A DNA stretch of 5,215 bases from Bacillota bacterium. Its GTDB lineage: Bacteria > Bacillota > Clostridia > Oscillospirales > Acutalibacteraceae. The position numbers and the translations under genes are program-made. Every line of letters begins with the position of its first letter. The stretch's first letter is position 1. The stretch is taken from positions 1 to 5,215 of the forward strand of contig JAEZJA010000127.1 in assembly GCA_023415895.1 (NCBI GenBank), written 5' to 3'. The notes below the pieces were generated by a model. It was given only the letters and a program-made list of their open reading frames with translations, searched no databases and was not told the DNA's origin. Below, in pieces: positions 5,034-5,215 of this stretch.

Positions 5034-5215
5034 ATGATCGCTTTGACAAGCCAACAAATGCGCGCGGTAGAGCAGGCCGCCGTCGACGAAGGGCTCAGCT
5101 TCCTGCGGCTGATGGAGAATGCGGGCAGCGCCGCCGCCCGTTTCCTACGTTCCCGCTTTGATCTGAACGGAAAACCGGTTGTACTCCTTTGCGGGAAGGG
5201 GAATAACGGCGGTGA
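5034..5215 (+). CDS. nnr: NAD(P)H-hydrate epimerase domain (YjeF N-terminal type), cut by the window end
   Basis: The 60 visible codons match the start of the YjeF_N family: LTSQQMRAVEQAAVDEGLSF (4-23), LRLMENAGSAAARFL (24-38), then a beta strand and the nucleotide-loop signature VVLLCGKGNNGG (49-60), where the window stops. The epimerase converts the R form of hydrated NAD(P)H to the S form, so that the ADP/ATP-dependent dehydratase can restore NAD(P)H; it acts in the cytoplasm. In many Firmicutes the same polypeptide also carries the C-terminal dehydratase (bifunctional Nnr), which cannot be judged here. The ATG at 5034 is chosen because family members begin a few residues before the LTSxQM motif. 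In-frame ATGs at 5010 and 4995 would add 8 or 13 residues but lack a ribosome binding site; for 5034, AAAGGA lies 12 bases upstream, a rather long gap. TATAAC at 4977-4982 might be a -10, but no good -35 is seen. Confidence 0.9.
   Translation, partial: MIALTSQQMRAVEQAAVDEGLSFLRLMENAGSAAARFLRSRFDLNGKPVVLLCGKGNNGG

Noticed and set aside
1..5215. Search for CRISPR arrays, insertion sequences, tRNA/rRNA, phage or toxin-antitoxin modules
   Set aside because: No regularly spaced direct repeats, transposase motifs, tRNA-like folds or paired small toxin-antitoxin ORFs were seen by eye on either strand.

Overview
The window looks like chromosomal DNA from a Gram-positive, probably spore-forming Clostridia member, close to the Oscillospiraceae/Ruminococcaceae. 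The reasons are the helicase type (a PcrA-like protein with a long insertion after the Walker A loop), a small OadG-type sodium-pump subunit ending in RPVWAAAGLAESTRPF, a two-helix membrane protein of a family I know from Clostridia (probably DUF6106), AGGAGG-like ribosome binding sites and U-tailed hairpin terminators. These lineage calls rest on recognition, not on a search.

Layout. Positions 1-43 probably hold the last codons of a + strand gene. It converges on a minus-strand gene (122-940) for a 272-residue protein with 27 cysteines, and a two-way hairpin terminator (57-96) lies between them. A possible sporulation-type (sigma-K-like) promoter lies upstream of the Cys-rich gene. Next on the minus strand is a full-length PcrA/UvrD-type DNA helicase (1062-3575, start uncertain). 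Upstream of it, also on the minus strand, is a 133-residue OadG-like membrane protein (3715-4116). A 293-bp divergent intergenic region (4117-4409) has a housekeeping promoter facing each way and small palindromes. The + strand then carries a 175-residue membrane protein (4410-4937) with its own terminator, and the start of an NAD(P)H-hydrate epimerase gene cut by the window end (5034-5215).

The genes do not form one pathway. The helicase serves DNA repair and replication, the OadG-like protein suggests a sodium-linked decarboxylase or a derivative, the epimerase repairs damaged NAD(P)H, and the Cys-rich and DUF6106-like proteins have no known role.

The most unusual structure is the 125-140 bp between the oadG-like stop and the helicase start. 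It holds a 15-bp inverted repeat (one mismatch) joining the last codons of the OadG-like gene to the start of a 24-codon leader ORF. A perfect 9-bp hairpin follows inside that leader ORF, whose stop codon overlaps an AGGAG motif just before the helicase. This may be a translational relay or an attenuator. I found no CRISPR array, transposon, tRNA, rRNA, phage gene or clearly new multi-gene system.
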